From Pseudomonadota bacterium (GTDB lineage Bacteria; Bdellovibrionota; JAFGOL01), in NCBI GenBank assembly GCA_026390535.1, contig JAPLFT010000302.1:1-5848 (forward strand): a stretch of 5,848 bases of DNA, in the 5' to 3' direction. The position numbers were made by a program, and so were the translations under genes. Below the pieces are notes generated by a model. It was not told where the DNA came from. It was given only the letters and a program-made list of their open reading frames with translations, and made no database searches. Below are positions 1 through 5,848 of the stretch, one piece after another; positions within the stretch are counted from its first letter, which is position 1; every line of letters starts with the position of its first letter.

Positions 1-2
1 AA

Positions 3-65
3 AAGAAACTGAATATGGTTATTATTATTTCTATCATTATTGTTATAGCTCTTTGATTTTATTTG
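3..65 (+). other. Upstream in-frame membrane-anchor segment of the adaptor, interrupted by TGA at 54-56
   Basis: In the same frame as the adaptor, positions 3-53 encode KKLNMVIIIISIIIVIAL. TGA follows at 54-56, then FY at 57-62, then LKKHFHAK, which is the start of the TTG-initiated adaptor. Two lysines, a long Ile/Val stretch and a basic exit (LKK) are what an uncleaved N-terminal signal anchor looks like. There is no lipobox Cys and no clear signal-peptidase site. No frame change is needed to join the two sides, so only one codon is at fault, and TGG (Trp) is one base away. ATG 15-17 could be a start but lacks a Shine-Dalgarno sequence; the lysines before it suggest that the true start lies just left of the window. 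Seen directly: the frame continuity and the stop. Inferred: that this is the adaptor's native N-terminus. Confidence 0.75.
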
Positions 66-1133
66 AAAAAACATTTCCATGCAAAAAATGCCACTGGAAC
101 TTTACAGGCCGCTACAGAGGTCCTAGTTACTGAGGTGATTACAAAAGATGTGCCTATAATAAAGGAATGGGTAGCGACTACGGACGGTTATATTAATGCC
201 AAAATTCGCGCTCATATATCGGGATACCTCACAAAAAAGGCTTACGATGAAGGCTCTTTTGTAAAAGAGGGACAACTTATGTTCGAGATAGATCCTCGAC
301 AATATGAGGCCTCTCTTAATGAAGCTAAGGGTAATCTTGTAAAAGCTGAAGCTGCACAAAGGAAATCACAGGAGGACGTTAATCGCTATGCTCCGTTGGT
401 GGCAGATGGAGCCGTCAGTAAAAAAGAACTTGATGATGCCAGTCGACAAAATGATATGAACAAGGCGGCAGTTTCTTCAGCAAGGGCAGCTTTAGAACAG
501 GCCAAGTTGAACCTGGATTGGACAAAGGTTTGTTCGCCGATATCCGGTGTCTCCGGTGCGGCTATAGCCCAGGTAGGAGATTTGGTAAATCCTGAATCAC
601 AGCTTACAACAGTTTCCGATATAGATCCTATAAGGATTATTTTCCCGATCACTGAGAATGAATACATATGGTATCAAAAGGTATCTTCAGATAACCCAAC
701 AGACGTTATGCCTGACGTGTCCATAGTATTGAATGACGGATCTGTTTATCCGGAAAAAGGACATTTTACGTTCGCAGATCGACAAATAGATTCCAAAACA
801 GGTACCATAAACGTATATGTAACAGTGGCTAATCCAAAAGGATCTCTGCGACCGGGTCAATATGCCAAGGTACGCGCACAGGTGAGCATGTTGAAAAATG
901 CCCTTGTAATCCCTAAACGTGCGATCATAGAAACACAGGGGACAACACAGGTCGCCGTGGTCAGTTCAGACAACAAAGTCGATATAAGGAATGTTACGGT
1001 CGGCTATTCATCAGAAAATATCAGAGTGATTACCAGTGGACTTAAAGAAGGGGAACTTGTGGTCGTAGAAGGTTTCTTAAAAATACAACCAGGCATGACT
1101 GTTGACCCTAAAAAAGATACTACTAATTCATAA
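63..1133 (+). CDS. RND efflux periplasmic adaptor subunit (membrane-fusion protein, HlyD/AcrA family), N-terminal anchor interrupted
   Basis: This is the periplasmic adaptor that links the downstream RND pump to its outer-membrane channel. Numbered from TTG 63 (356 aa), the parts are a first lipoyl half-motif at about 45-80 (NAKIRAHISGYL, then EGSFVKEGQLMFEIDPRQ), an alpha-hairpin at about 81-150, a second lipoyl half at about 155-185 (SPISGVSG, then VGDLVNPESQL), a beta-barrel at about 190-275 (DSKTGTINVYV, LRPGQYAKV), and a membrane-proximal domain at about 276-350 (VIPKRAI, GLKEGELVVVEG, QPGMTVDP). The hairpin tip carries the RLS motif used to dock TolC-type channels: R108, L112 and S119, with the same spacing as in AcrA. 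The TTG start is doubtful: it has no Shine-Dalgarno sequence and leaves the protein with no signal or anchor. The frame continues upstream as a hydrophobic anchor broken by TGA 54-56 (see the separate entry). The body of the gene is intact and ends in TAA. Family assignment is secure; whether it is functional as it stands is not. Confidence 0.9.
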   Translation: MKKHFHAKNATGTLQAATEVLVTEVITKDVPIIKEWVATTDGYINAKIRAHISGYLTKKAYDEGSFVKEGQLMFEIDPRQYEASLNEAKGNLVKAEAAQRKSQEDVNRYAPLVADGAVSKKELDDASRQNDMNKAAVSSARAALEQAKLNLDWTKVCSPISGVSGAAIAQVGDLVNPESQLTTVSDIDPIRIIFPITENEYIWYQKVSSDNPTDVMPDVSIVLNDGSVYPEKGHFTFADRQIDSKTGTINVYVTVANPKGSLRPGQYAKVRAQVSMLKNALVIPKRAIIETQGTTQVAVVSSDNKVDIRNVTVGYSSENIRVITSGLKEGELVVVEGFLKIQPGMTVDPKKDTTNS

Positions 1134-1152
1134 TGTGCACCAAATAAAACAA

Positions 1153-1162
1153 TAAGGGGTGA
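1153..1162 (+). promoter_or_regulatory. Ribosome binding site of the RND transporter gene
   Basis: TAAGGGGTGA lies 3 bases before ATG 1166. It matches the 16S-complementary TAAGGAGGTGA with one base missing, and its GGGG core is spaced normally from the start. This strong site sits in the 32-bp gap after the adaptor stop and fixes the ATG at 1166. The transporter can therefore be translated independently of the interrupted adaptor upstream. Confidence 0.75.
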
Positions 1163-1165
1163 ATT

Positions 1166-4100
1166 ATGGGATCGTTCTTTGTCAATCGTCCAGTAATGGC
1201 CATAGTAATATCTATCGTTATCGTTGTTTCCGGTTTGGTCGTCTTAAAAAGTTTACCGGTTTCCCAATATCCTGATATTGCGCCGCCGGAAATTGATGTT
1301 ACCACAAGTTTTACCGGGGCAGACGCAGAAACCATAGAGCAATCCGTAGCAACACCGTTGGAACAACAGATAAATGGTGCTGATAATATGTTATACGTAA
1401 CATCGACCAGCGCAAACGACGGCTCTATGACGATCAAAGTTTCTTTTGATATTGGTACGGATCCCAATATGGACCAGGTCCTGGTTCAGAATAGGGAGGC
1501 TCAAGCCGAATCATCATTACCTGCCAGCGTTAAAACGTGGGGTGTTACGGTCCAGAAATCGTCGTCGATGCCGATCATTCTATTTACATTGTTTTCTCCT
1601 AAGGGAACATATGACAAATTATTTTTATCAAACTATTCGACGATAAATATAGTTGACGAGCTTACAAGGCTTCACGGTGTCGGACAGGTTAAGATCCTTG
1701 GTGCCGAAGATTATTCCATGAGAATATGGTTGCAGCCGGATAAACTCACAAAACTCGGATTGACTGCCGGAGACGTAATTTCTGCCATTCAAGGCCAGAA
1801 CCAGGTTAATCCGGCCGGTCAGGTTGGCGCGGAACCTGCACCTGCAAATACTGATTTTACGCTCACGGTAAGGACCAAGGGAAGACTTCTGACGCCTGAG
1901 GAATTTGCGGATATTACCATTAAATCTAATCCTGATGGATCTGCAGTAAAGATAAAGGATATTGCCAGGACGGAACTTGGGGCAGTCTCTTATGGATCAA
2001 AAGCCCGATACAATAAAAAACCGTCGGCGATCGTAGCCGTTTATCAAATTGCCGGAAGTAACGCGCTGGATGTTGCAAACCAATCCAGGGTCAAGATGCA
2101 GGAGATATCCAAGCGTTTCCCAAGCGACATAGTATATGAGGTGGGATTGGATACTACGGCCCCTATAACCGCGGGTATAAAAGAGATAACTCAAACACTT
2201 TTTGAGGCTACTCTATTGGTGTTACTGGTGGTTTTTGTTTTTCTTCAGAGTTGGAGAGCAACGATAATACCGATGGTAACCGTACCTGTTTCTCTGATAG
2301 GAACATTTATCTTTTTCCCGTTATTCGGTTTTTCTGTGAATACACTTTCACTTTTCGGTCTTGTACTTGCCATTGGACTTGTTGTTGATGATGCCATCGT
2401 CGTAGTTGAGGCGGTGGAACATCATATTGAAAAGGGGCTAAGTCCCAAGGAAGCAACTATAAAGGCCATGAGTGAAATAACGGGCCCTGTTATAGCGATC
2501 GCGTTGATATTATCGTCTGTGTTTATTCCGGTCGCGTTCCTTAAGGGTATAGTAGGAAGGATGTATCAACAGTTTGCCATGACCATAGCCCTTTCCGTTA
2601 TTATTTCTGCCTTTAATGCATTGACGCTGAGCCCGGCGCTCTGTGCGTTGATATTAAAACCCAAACAGGAAAAATCAAAGGGGATGTTACAGAAGTTCTT
2701 TGATATGTTTAATTTTAGTTTTGATAAAACGAAATCAGGCTATGTAAAGGTATCGGATTTTCTGATGAAGAAAGCCGGCAGGAGTATCTTTTTACTTCTT
2801 CTTACTGTTGTTCTTGTGCTATTTCTCGGAAAATTGATCCCGTCCGGATTTATTCCTCTTGAAGATGCCGGATATTTTTATATGAATGTGACTCTTCCCG
2901 ATGCTGCTTCGCTTCAACGTACAGACGCAGTTATGAAGAAACTCGATGATCTCATCTATTCCATGCCCGGTGTTGAAAATATAATTTCGGTCGGTGGATA
3001 CAGCATGCTTACCGGGACCTCCAGCTCATACTCCGGTTTCTATTTTGTTAAACTAAAACCCTGGGATGAACGCCAGGACGCTAAGCTGCATGCGGATAAT
3101 ATGATATCGGATTTCAATAAGAAATTTGCCGGTATAAAAGAAGCCATTGTCTTTGCGTTTCCTCCGCCACCTGTTCCTGGGCTTGGTACAGCGGGAGGAA
3201 TTGATTTTATGTTACAGGACAGGAGCGGCGGAACTCCTGATTTTCTGGCGGAAAATCTTAACAAATTCATGTCAGAAGTAAATAAACGTCCTGAATTTTC
3301 CGGTGTAAACACTCTCTATAAATCTCATATCCCTCAGGTTTATATGGAAGTTGACAGGGATAAGGTTTTTAAACTCGGCATTGATATCCGTTCTCTTTAC
3401 CAGGTTATGCAGATATTCCTGGGTGGAGCTTACGTAAACGATTTTAATCAATTTGGTCGTCAGTGGAAGGTATTTGTTCAGGCTGAGTCCGAATCCAGAA
3501 ATAAAATAGAAAATATAGGCAGTTTTTTTGTAAGAAGCAAAACCGGCGATATGGTTCCTCTGTCTACGCTGGTTACGATAAAAGAAGTTACAGGTCCTGA
3601 ATTTCTGTTCCGGTTTAATCTTTTCAGGAGTGCAGAGATCTTTGCAAATCCTGCTCCGGGTTATAGTACGGGACAGGCAATTGCGGCACTGGAAGATGTT
3701 GCTGCCAAGACGCTTCCCAAGGAAATGGGATACGATTGGGGTGGCATTACATTTCAGGAAAAGAAAGCGAGCGGGGGTGTTTTCTTTATCTTTGGTTTGT
3801 CGCTTATGTTTGTGTTCCTGATCCTGGCGGCACAGTATGAAAGCTGGTCCCTGCCATTTTCTGTATTGCTTGGAACGCCGATCGCTATATTCGGAGCTAT
3901 GCTTGGACTCTATATGCGGTCTATGCCCAACGATATTTTTTCACAGATTGGATTGGTAATGTTGATAGGACTTGCGGCAAAGAACGCTATTCTGATAGTT
4001 GCCCATGCAAAGGATGCAGTAGATAAAGAGGGAATGTCCGTTAGGGAATCTGCTTTATCCGGCGTAGACAGAAGACTGCGTCCGATTCTGATGACGGCAT

Positions 4101-4297
4101 TTGCCTTCATACTTGGATGCGTGCCTCTATGGTTTGCGGACGGATCTGGCGCGATGTCAAGAAGATCCCTAGGTACAACGGTTATAATGGGTATGATTGT
4201 GGCGACGCTGCTTGAAATTTTGATAGTACCGGTATTGTTTTATTTGATTGAGCGTTCCAGAAGTAAATCCAAGGAAGAAAAGAGGATAACAGAATGA
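1166..4297 (+). CDS. Multidrug efflux RND transporter permease, HAE-1 family, MexF/OqxB-like
   Basis: This is the inner-membrane proton/drug antiporter of the pump, acting as a trimer. At 1043 aa it is full length for the family. It opens with the classic SFFVNRPVMA and SLPVSQYPDIAPP. Twelve membrane segments are visible: TM1 at about 10-28, TM2-TM6 at about 345-496, TM7 at about 540-557 and TM8-TM12 at about 872-1028, with two large periplasmic loops between TM1/TM2 and TM7/TM8. The proton relay is complete by eye alignment to AcrB: D408 and D409 in TM4 (GLVVDDAIVVVE), K939 in TM10 (GLAAKNAIL), R970 and T977 near TM11 (RRLRPILMT). FPPPPVPGLGTAGG at 665-678, QIFLGGAYVNDFNQFGR at 749-765 and LKPWDER favour the MexF/OqxB/TtgE branch over AcrB. 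Members of that branch export chloramphenicol and quinolones, but substrates cannot be read from this sequence. The ATG is set by a strong ribosome site; the TGA stop overlaps the next gene's ATG. Confidence 0.96.
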   Translation: MGSFFVNRPVMAIVISIVIVVSGLVVLKSLPVSQYPDIAPPEIDVTTSFTGADAETIEQSVATPLEQQINGADNMLYVTSTSANDGSMTIKVSFDIGTDPNMDQVLVQNREAQAESSLPASVKTWGVTVQKSSSMPIILFTLFSPKGTYDKLFLSNYSTINIVDELTRLHGVGQVKILGAEDYSMRIWLQPDKLTKLGLTAGDVISAIQGQNQVNPAGQVGAEPAPANTDFTLTVRTKGRLLTPEEFADITIKSNPDGSAVKIKDIARTELGAVSYGSKARYNKKPSAIVAVYQIAGSNALDVANQSRVKMQEISKRFPSDIVYEVGLDTTAPITAGIKEITQTLFEATLLVLLVVFVFLQSWRATIIPMVTVPVSLIGTFIFFPLFGFSVNTLSLFGLVLAIGLVVDDAIVVVEAVEHHIEKGLSPKEATIKAMSEITGPVIAIALILSSVFIPVAFLKGIVGRMYQQFAMTIALSVIISAFNALTLSPALCALILKPKQEKSKGMLQKFFDMFNFSFDKTKSGYVKVSDFLMKKAGRSIFLLLLTVVLVLFLGKLIPSGFIPLEDAGYFYMNVTLPDAASLQRTDAVMKKLDDLIYSMPGVENIISVGGYSMLTGTSSSYSGFYFVKLKPWDERQDAKLHADNMISDFNKKFAGIKEAIVFAFPPPPVPGLGTAGGIDFMLQDRSGGTPDFLAENLNKFMSEVNKRPEFSGVNTLYKSHIPQVYMEVDRDKVFKLGIDIRSLYQVMQIFLGGAYVNDFNQFGRQWKVFVQAESESRNKIENIGSFFVRSKTGDMVPLSTLVTIKEVTGPEFLFRFNLFRSAEIFANPAPGYSTGQAIAALEDVAAKTLPKEMGYDWGGITFQEKKASGGVFFIFGLSLMFVFLILAAQYESWSLPFSVLLGTPIAIFGAMLGLYMRSMPNDIFSQIGLVMLIGLAAKNAILIVAHAKDAVDKEGMSVRESALSGVDRRLRPILMTAFAFILGCVPLWFADGSGAMSRRSLGTTVIMGMIVATLLEILIVPVLFYLIERSRSKSKEEKRITE
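4282..4286 (+). promoter_or_regulatory. Ribosome binding site of the outer-membrane factor gene
   Basis: GAGGA ends 7 bases before ATG 4294 and lies inside the last codons of the transporter gene. The start codon shares ATGA with the transporter's TGA stop, an arrangement typical of translational coupling, so pump and channel are probably made in linked amounts. Confidence 0.7.
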
Positions 4298-5721
4298 AAA
4301 AGATTATTATTATTTTAACAGCTACTGCAATGTTTATTGGCTGCGCGGTGGGACCCGATTATAAACGTCCTAAGGTCGCAATGCCTGATGCACATAGAGC
4401 GGATATGACAGTGACTGAAAAAAAAGCTGTAGCGGATCTTCCATGGTGGGATATCTTTAAGGACCCTGTTTTAAAGAATCTTATAGATGAAGCCTTAAAA
4501 AATAATATGGATTTAAAAATGGCCACAGCCAGGGTCGCACAGATGAGATCTCTCACCGGCGTAGCTAACGGTGATTTCTTTCCACAGATAAACTATTCGG
4601 CGATTGGCAACAGGGGAAAGAACGTGCCTGCGGATGGACTTACATCTAATACTACAGGCAATATGGCAATGGGAAATCTTGGATTCCAATGGGAACTTGA
4701 TGTGTGGGGCAGGGTGAGAAGAGCTTCGGAATCTGCCGGAGCGCAATATCTTGCAAGTGTAGAAGCCAGAAGAGATATTATGATACTTTTGATCGCCGAA
4801 GTCGCAAATGCATATTTTGAGCTTAGGGAATTGGACAACGAACTGGAGATAGCAAAACGTACGGAGGATTCATTCCAGGATACATATAATCTGTTCATGA
4901 GAAGATACAAAGGCGGTGAAGCGTCATTATTGGAAAGTTCCAGAGCGGGAGCCGCGCTTGCACAAACTTCAGCAGCAATACCTTATTTGGAAAGTCAGAT
5001 ATTCGCAAAAGAAAATGAGGTAAATTTTCTTCTTGGAAAAGGACCAGCATCTATACAGAGAGGACAGGCTCTTTCCAATCAGTATCTGACCCCTATAATA
5101 CCGTCGGGAGTTCCATCTTCATTACTGGAGAGAAGACCTGATATCCGTGAGGCGGAAGCAAACTTAATTGCTGCTAATGCGGATATCGGAGTTGCAAAGG
5201 CCGCGTTTTTTCCTCAATTCAGTCTGACCGGATTATTAGGTGCGTCAAGTCCAGATCTTAAAACTTTTTCACATTCTTGGGCGCTGGGCGGTGGTGTAAC
5301 GGGACCTATATTCAACGGAGGTAAAATCTGGTCTAATTATAACGCCACAAAACATGTGTATGAGCAGGTTAAGACACAGTATGAAAAAACGGTAATAAAT
5401 GCGTTAAGAGAGGTTTCAGATACACTTACGCTTCAACAGAAACTTGTGGGTGTCAGGGATCAACAGGCCAAAGCCGTTGAGTTTTTAAGGAAGGCAACCA
5501 GACTCTCTATCGCTAGGTATAGTGGAGGACTTGCAAGGTACACAGAGGTACTGGATGCACAACAGCAACTTTTCCCTGCGGAGAATAATCTTGCACAAAC
5601 AGATAGAGACAGGCTCCTTGCTATGGTTCAACTTTTTAAGGCATTGGGCGGTGGATGGGAAATTATTGAACAGCCGATTCAAGTCAAACAACCGATTCAA
5701 GCCAAACAGCTAAAAAAATAA
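4294..5721 (+). CDS. Efflux outer-membrane lipoprotein channel, NodT/OprM family (TolC superfamily)
   Basis: This is the outer-membrane exit duct of the pump, expected to act as a trimer with a beta-barrel and a long periplasmic alpha-tunnel. The 475-aa product starts with a lipoprotein signal peptide (MKKIIIILTATAMFIGC) with Cys17 as the lipidated residue, followed by AVGPDYKRP, the usual mature start of this family. Phe at -3 of the lipobox is less common than Leu but tolerated. Two OEP repeats follow, at about 52-240 and 275-455. Hallmarks are LPWWDIFKDP, the first strand region FFPQINYSAIGNRG, ELDVWGRVRR, the diagnostic LLERRPDIREAEANLIAAN at 277-295, FFPQFSLTG, and GPIFNGGKIWSNY. The RRYKGGEASLLE and ARYSGGLARYTEVLDAQ segments mark the internal duplication. 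A short Gln/Lys-rich tail with a repeat follows the usual LFKALGGGW ending. The start is coupled to the transporter by ATGA. The assignment is firm; no defect is seen. Confidence 0.95.
   Translation: MKKIIIILTATAMFIGCAVGPDYKRPKVAMPDAHRADMTVTEKKAVADLPWWDIFKDPVLKNLIDEALKNNMDLKMATARVAQMRSLTGVANGDFFPQINYSAIGNRGKNVPADGLTSNTTGNMAMGNLGFQWELDVWGRVRRASESAGAQYLASVEARRDIMILLIAEVANAYFELRELDNELEIAKRTEDSFQDTYNLFMRRYKGGEASLLESSRAGAALAQTSAAIPYLESQIFAKENEVNFLLGKGPASIQRGQALSNQYLTPIIPSGVPSSLLERRPDIREAEANLIAANADIGVAKAAFFPQFSLTGLLGASSPDLKTFSHSWALGGGVTGPIFNGGKIWSNYNATKHVYEQVKTQYEKTVINALREVSDTLTLQQKLVGVRDQQAKAVEFLRKATRLSIARYSGGLARYTEVLDAQQQLFPAENNLAQTDRDRLLAMVQLFKALGGGWEIIEQPIQVKQPIQAKQLKK
5671..5706 (+). repeat. 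18-bp in-frame tandem duplication in the tail of the outer-membrane factor gene
   Basis: Two adjacent 18-base units, 5671-5688 and 5689-5706, match at 16 of 18 bases (by eye) and encode QPIQVK and QPIQAK. They are followed by a degenerate QLKK and the stop. The repeat lies after the conserved LGGGW end of the channel, so it lengthens a C-terminal tail that family members vary freely. Both differences are single transitions, one silent (CAG/CAA) and one Val to Ala, as expected of a fairly young slippage duplication. Confidence 0.75.
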
Positions 5722-5729
5722 AACGTTGC

Positions 5730-5734
5730 AAGGA
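5730..5734 (+). promoter_or_regulatory. Ribosome binding site of the methyltransferase-like gene
   Basis: AAGGA ends 7 bases before ATG 5742 and is the only purine-rich match in the 20-bp gap after the outer-membrane factor stop. It supports ATG 5742 as a true start. The gap contains no hairpin or T-run, so transcription may continue from the efflux genes. Confidence 0.6.
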
Positions 5735-5741
5735 AACTTCT

Positions 5742-5848
5742 ATGGATTTTAAAAATGTTTATAAAGATTTTAAACGCTCAGATTCGTATTCCAGGTTGGA
5801 ATTCCCAAACACATATTATCTGGCGTACAGGGATTTGCCTGAAATTAT
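5742..5848 (+). CDS. 5' part of a probable class I SAM-dependent methyltransferase (truncated by the window end)
   Basis: Thirty-five codons are present and the frame is still open at the right edge. The product begins MDFKNVYKDFKRSDSYSRLE, then FPNTYYLAYRDLPEI. A short acidic/aromatic opening followed by an L-E-F-P-x-T-Y-Y-L-A-Y-R-D-L-P-E-I block resembles, from memory, the N-terminus of a group of small class I methyltransferases in which the SAM-binding glycine loop (DFGCGTG-like) comes shortly after. That motif would lie outside the window, so the catalytic assignment cannot be confirmed here. The start has a well-placed Shine-Dalgarno sequence and sits 20 bp after the channel gene on the same strand, so it may belong to the same transcript. 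A role in efflux is not implied. The existence of the gene is likely; its product name is tentative. Confidence 0.55.
   Translation, partial: MDFKNVYKDFKRSDSYSRLEFPNTYYLAYRDLPEI

Noticed and set aside
18..48. ATT-rich stretch as a microsatellite or origin-like AT-rich element
   Set aside because: The ATT/ATC/GTT pattern is explained by consecutive Ile/Val codons of a membrane anchor, with no repeated binding boxes nearby.
15..56. A separate short hydrophobic peptide (ATG 15 to TGA 54), for example a leader peptide or toxin
   Set aside because: It is in frame with the adaptor and forms exactly the missing anchor, there is no ribosome site before ATG 15, and coding-like lysines precede it. 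The anchor explanation needs fewer assumptions.
63..65. TTG 63 as the genuine adaptor start codon
   Set aside because: No Shine-Dalgarno sequence precedes it, the resulting protein lacks any export signal, and the same frame upstream encodes a convincing membrane anchor. It is kept only as the left bound of the uninterrupted coding stretch.
1134..1165. Possible promoter or attenuator between adaptor and transporter genes
   Set aside because: The 32-bp gap contains a stop, an A-rich stretch and a ribosome site. It is too short for a full promoter plus leader, and no hairpin is visible.
3040..3312. Reverse-strand open frame of 90 codons, and similar ones at 386-667, 1123-1467 and 4593-4910
   Set aside because: These lie opposite strongly conserved codons of the efflux genes, show no recognisable protein features, and have no consistent start context. 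They are shadows of the real genes.

Overview
The window holds a tripartite RND multidrug-efflux operon, all on the + strand. In order it contains a periplasmic adaptor (membrane-fusion protein, 5' end at or beyond the left edge), an inner-membrane HAE-1 type RND transporter, an outer-membrane factor of the NodT/TolC family, and the first 35 codons of a further gene that resembles a class I SAM-dependent methyltransferase. Gene packing is tight: about 32 bp between adaptor and transporter, a 4-bp ATGA overlap between transporter and outer-membrane factor, and 20 bp before the methyltransferase-like gene. I see no terminator, RNA gene, mobile element or CRISPR array.

An outer-membrane lipoprotein channel together with an RND pump shows a diderm (Gram-negative type) bacterium. 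The DNA is moderately AT-rich, with frequent ATA, AGA and AGG codons. The proteins do not closely match a model organism that I can name. Lineage is therefore left open; an uncultured or environmental diderm is a reasonable guess, but it is only a guess.

The three proteins would form one trans-envelope pump. The RND trimer binds drugs from the periplasm or outer leaflet using proton flow through an Asp-Asp/Lys relay, all of which is present. The adaptor carries a lipoyl, hairpin and beta-barrel architecture with an intact RLS tip motif and bridges to the channel. The lipid-anchored channel then exports across the outer membrane. The transporter looks more like MexF/OqxB than AcrB.

The one real anomaly is at the left edge. 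The adaptor reading frame continues upstream of its annotatable TTG start as a Lys-Lys-led, Ile-rich membrane anchor, but that anchor is cut by a single in-frame TGA at 54-56, at a position where Trp would fit. Everything else in the three genes is intact. The options are a recent nonsense mutation, a base-call error (TGG to TGA), or UGA read as an amino acid. I found no convincing new biological system; the rest is a well-formed efflux operon.
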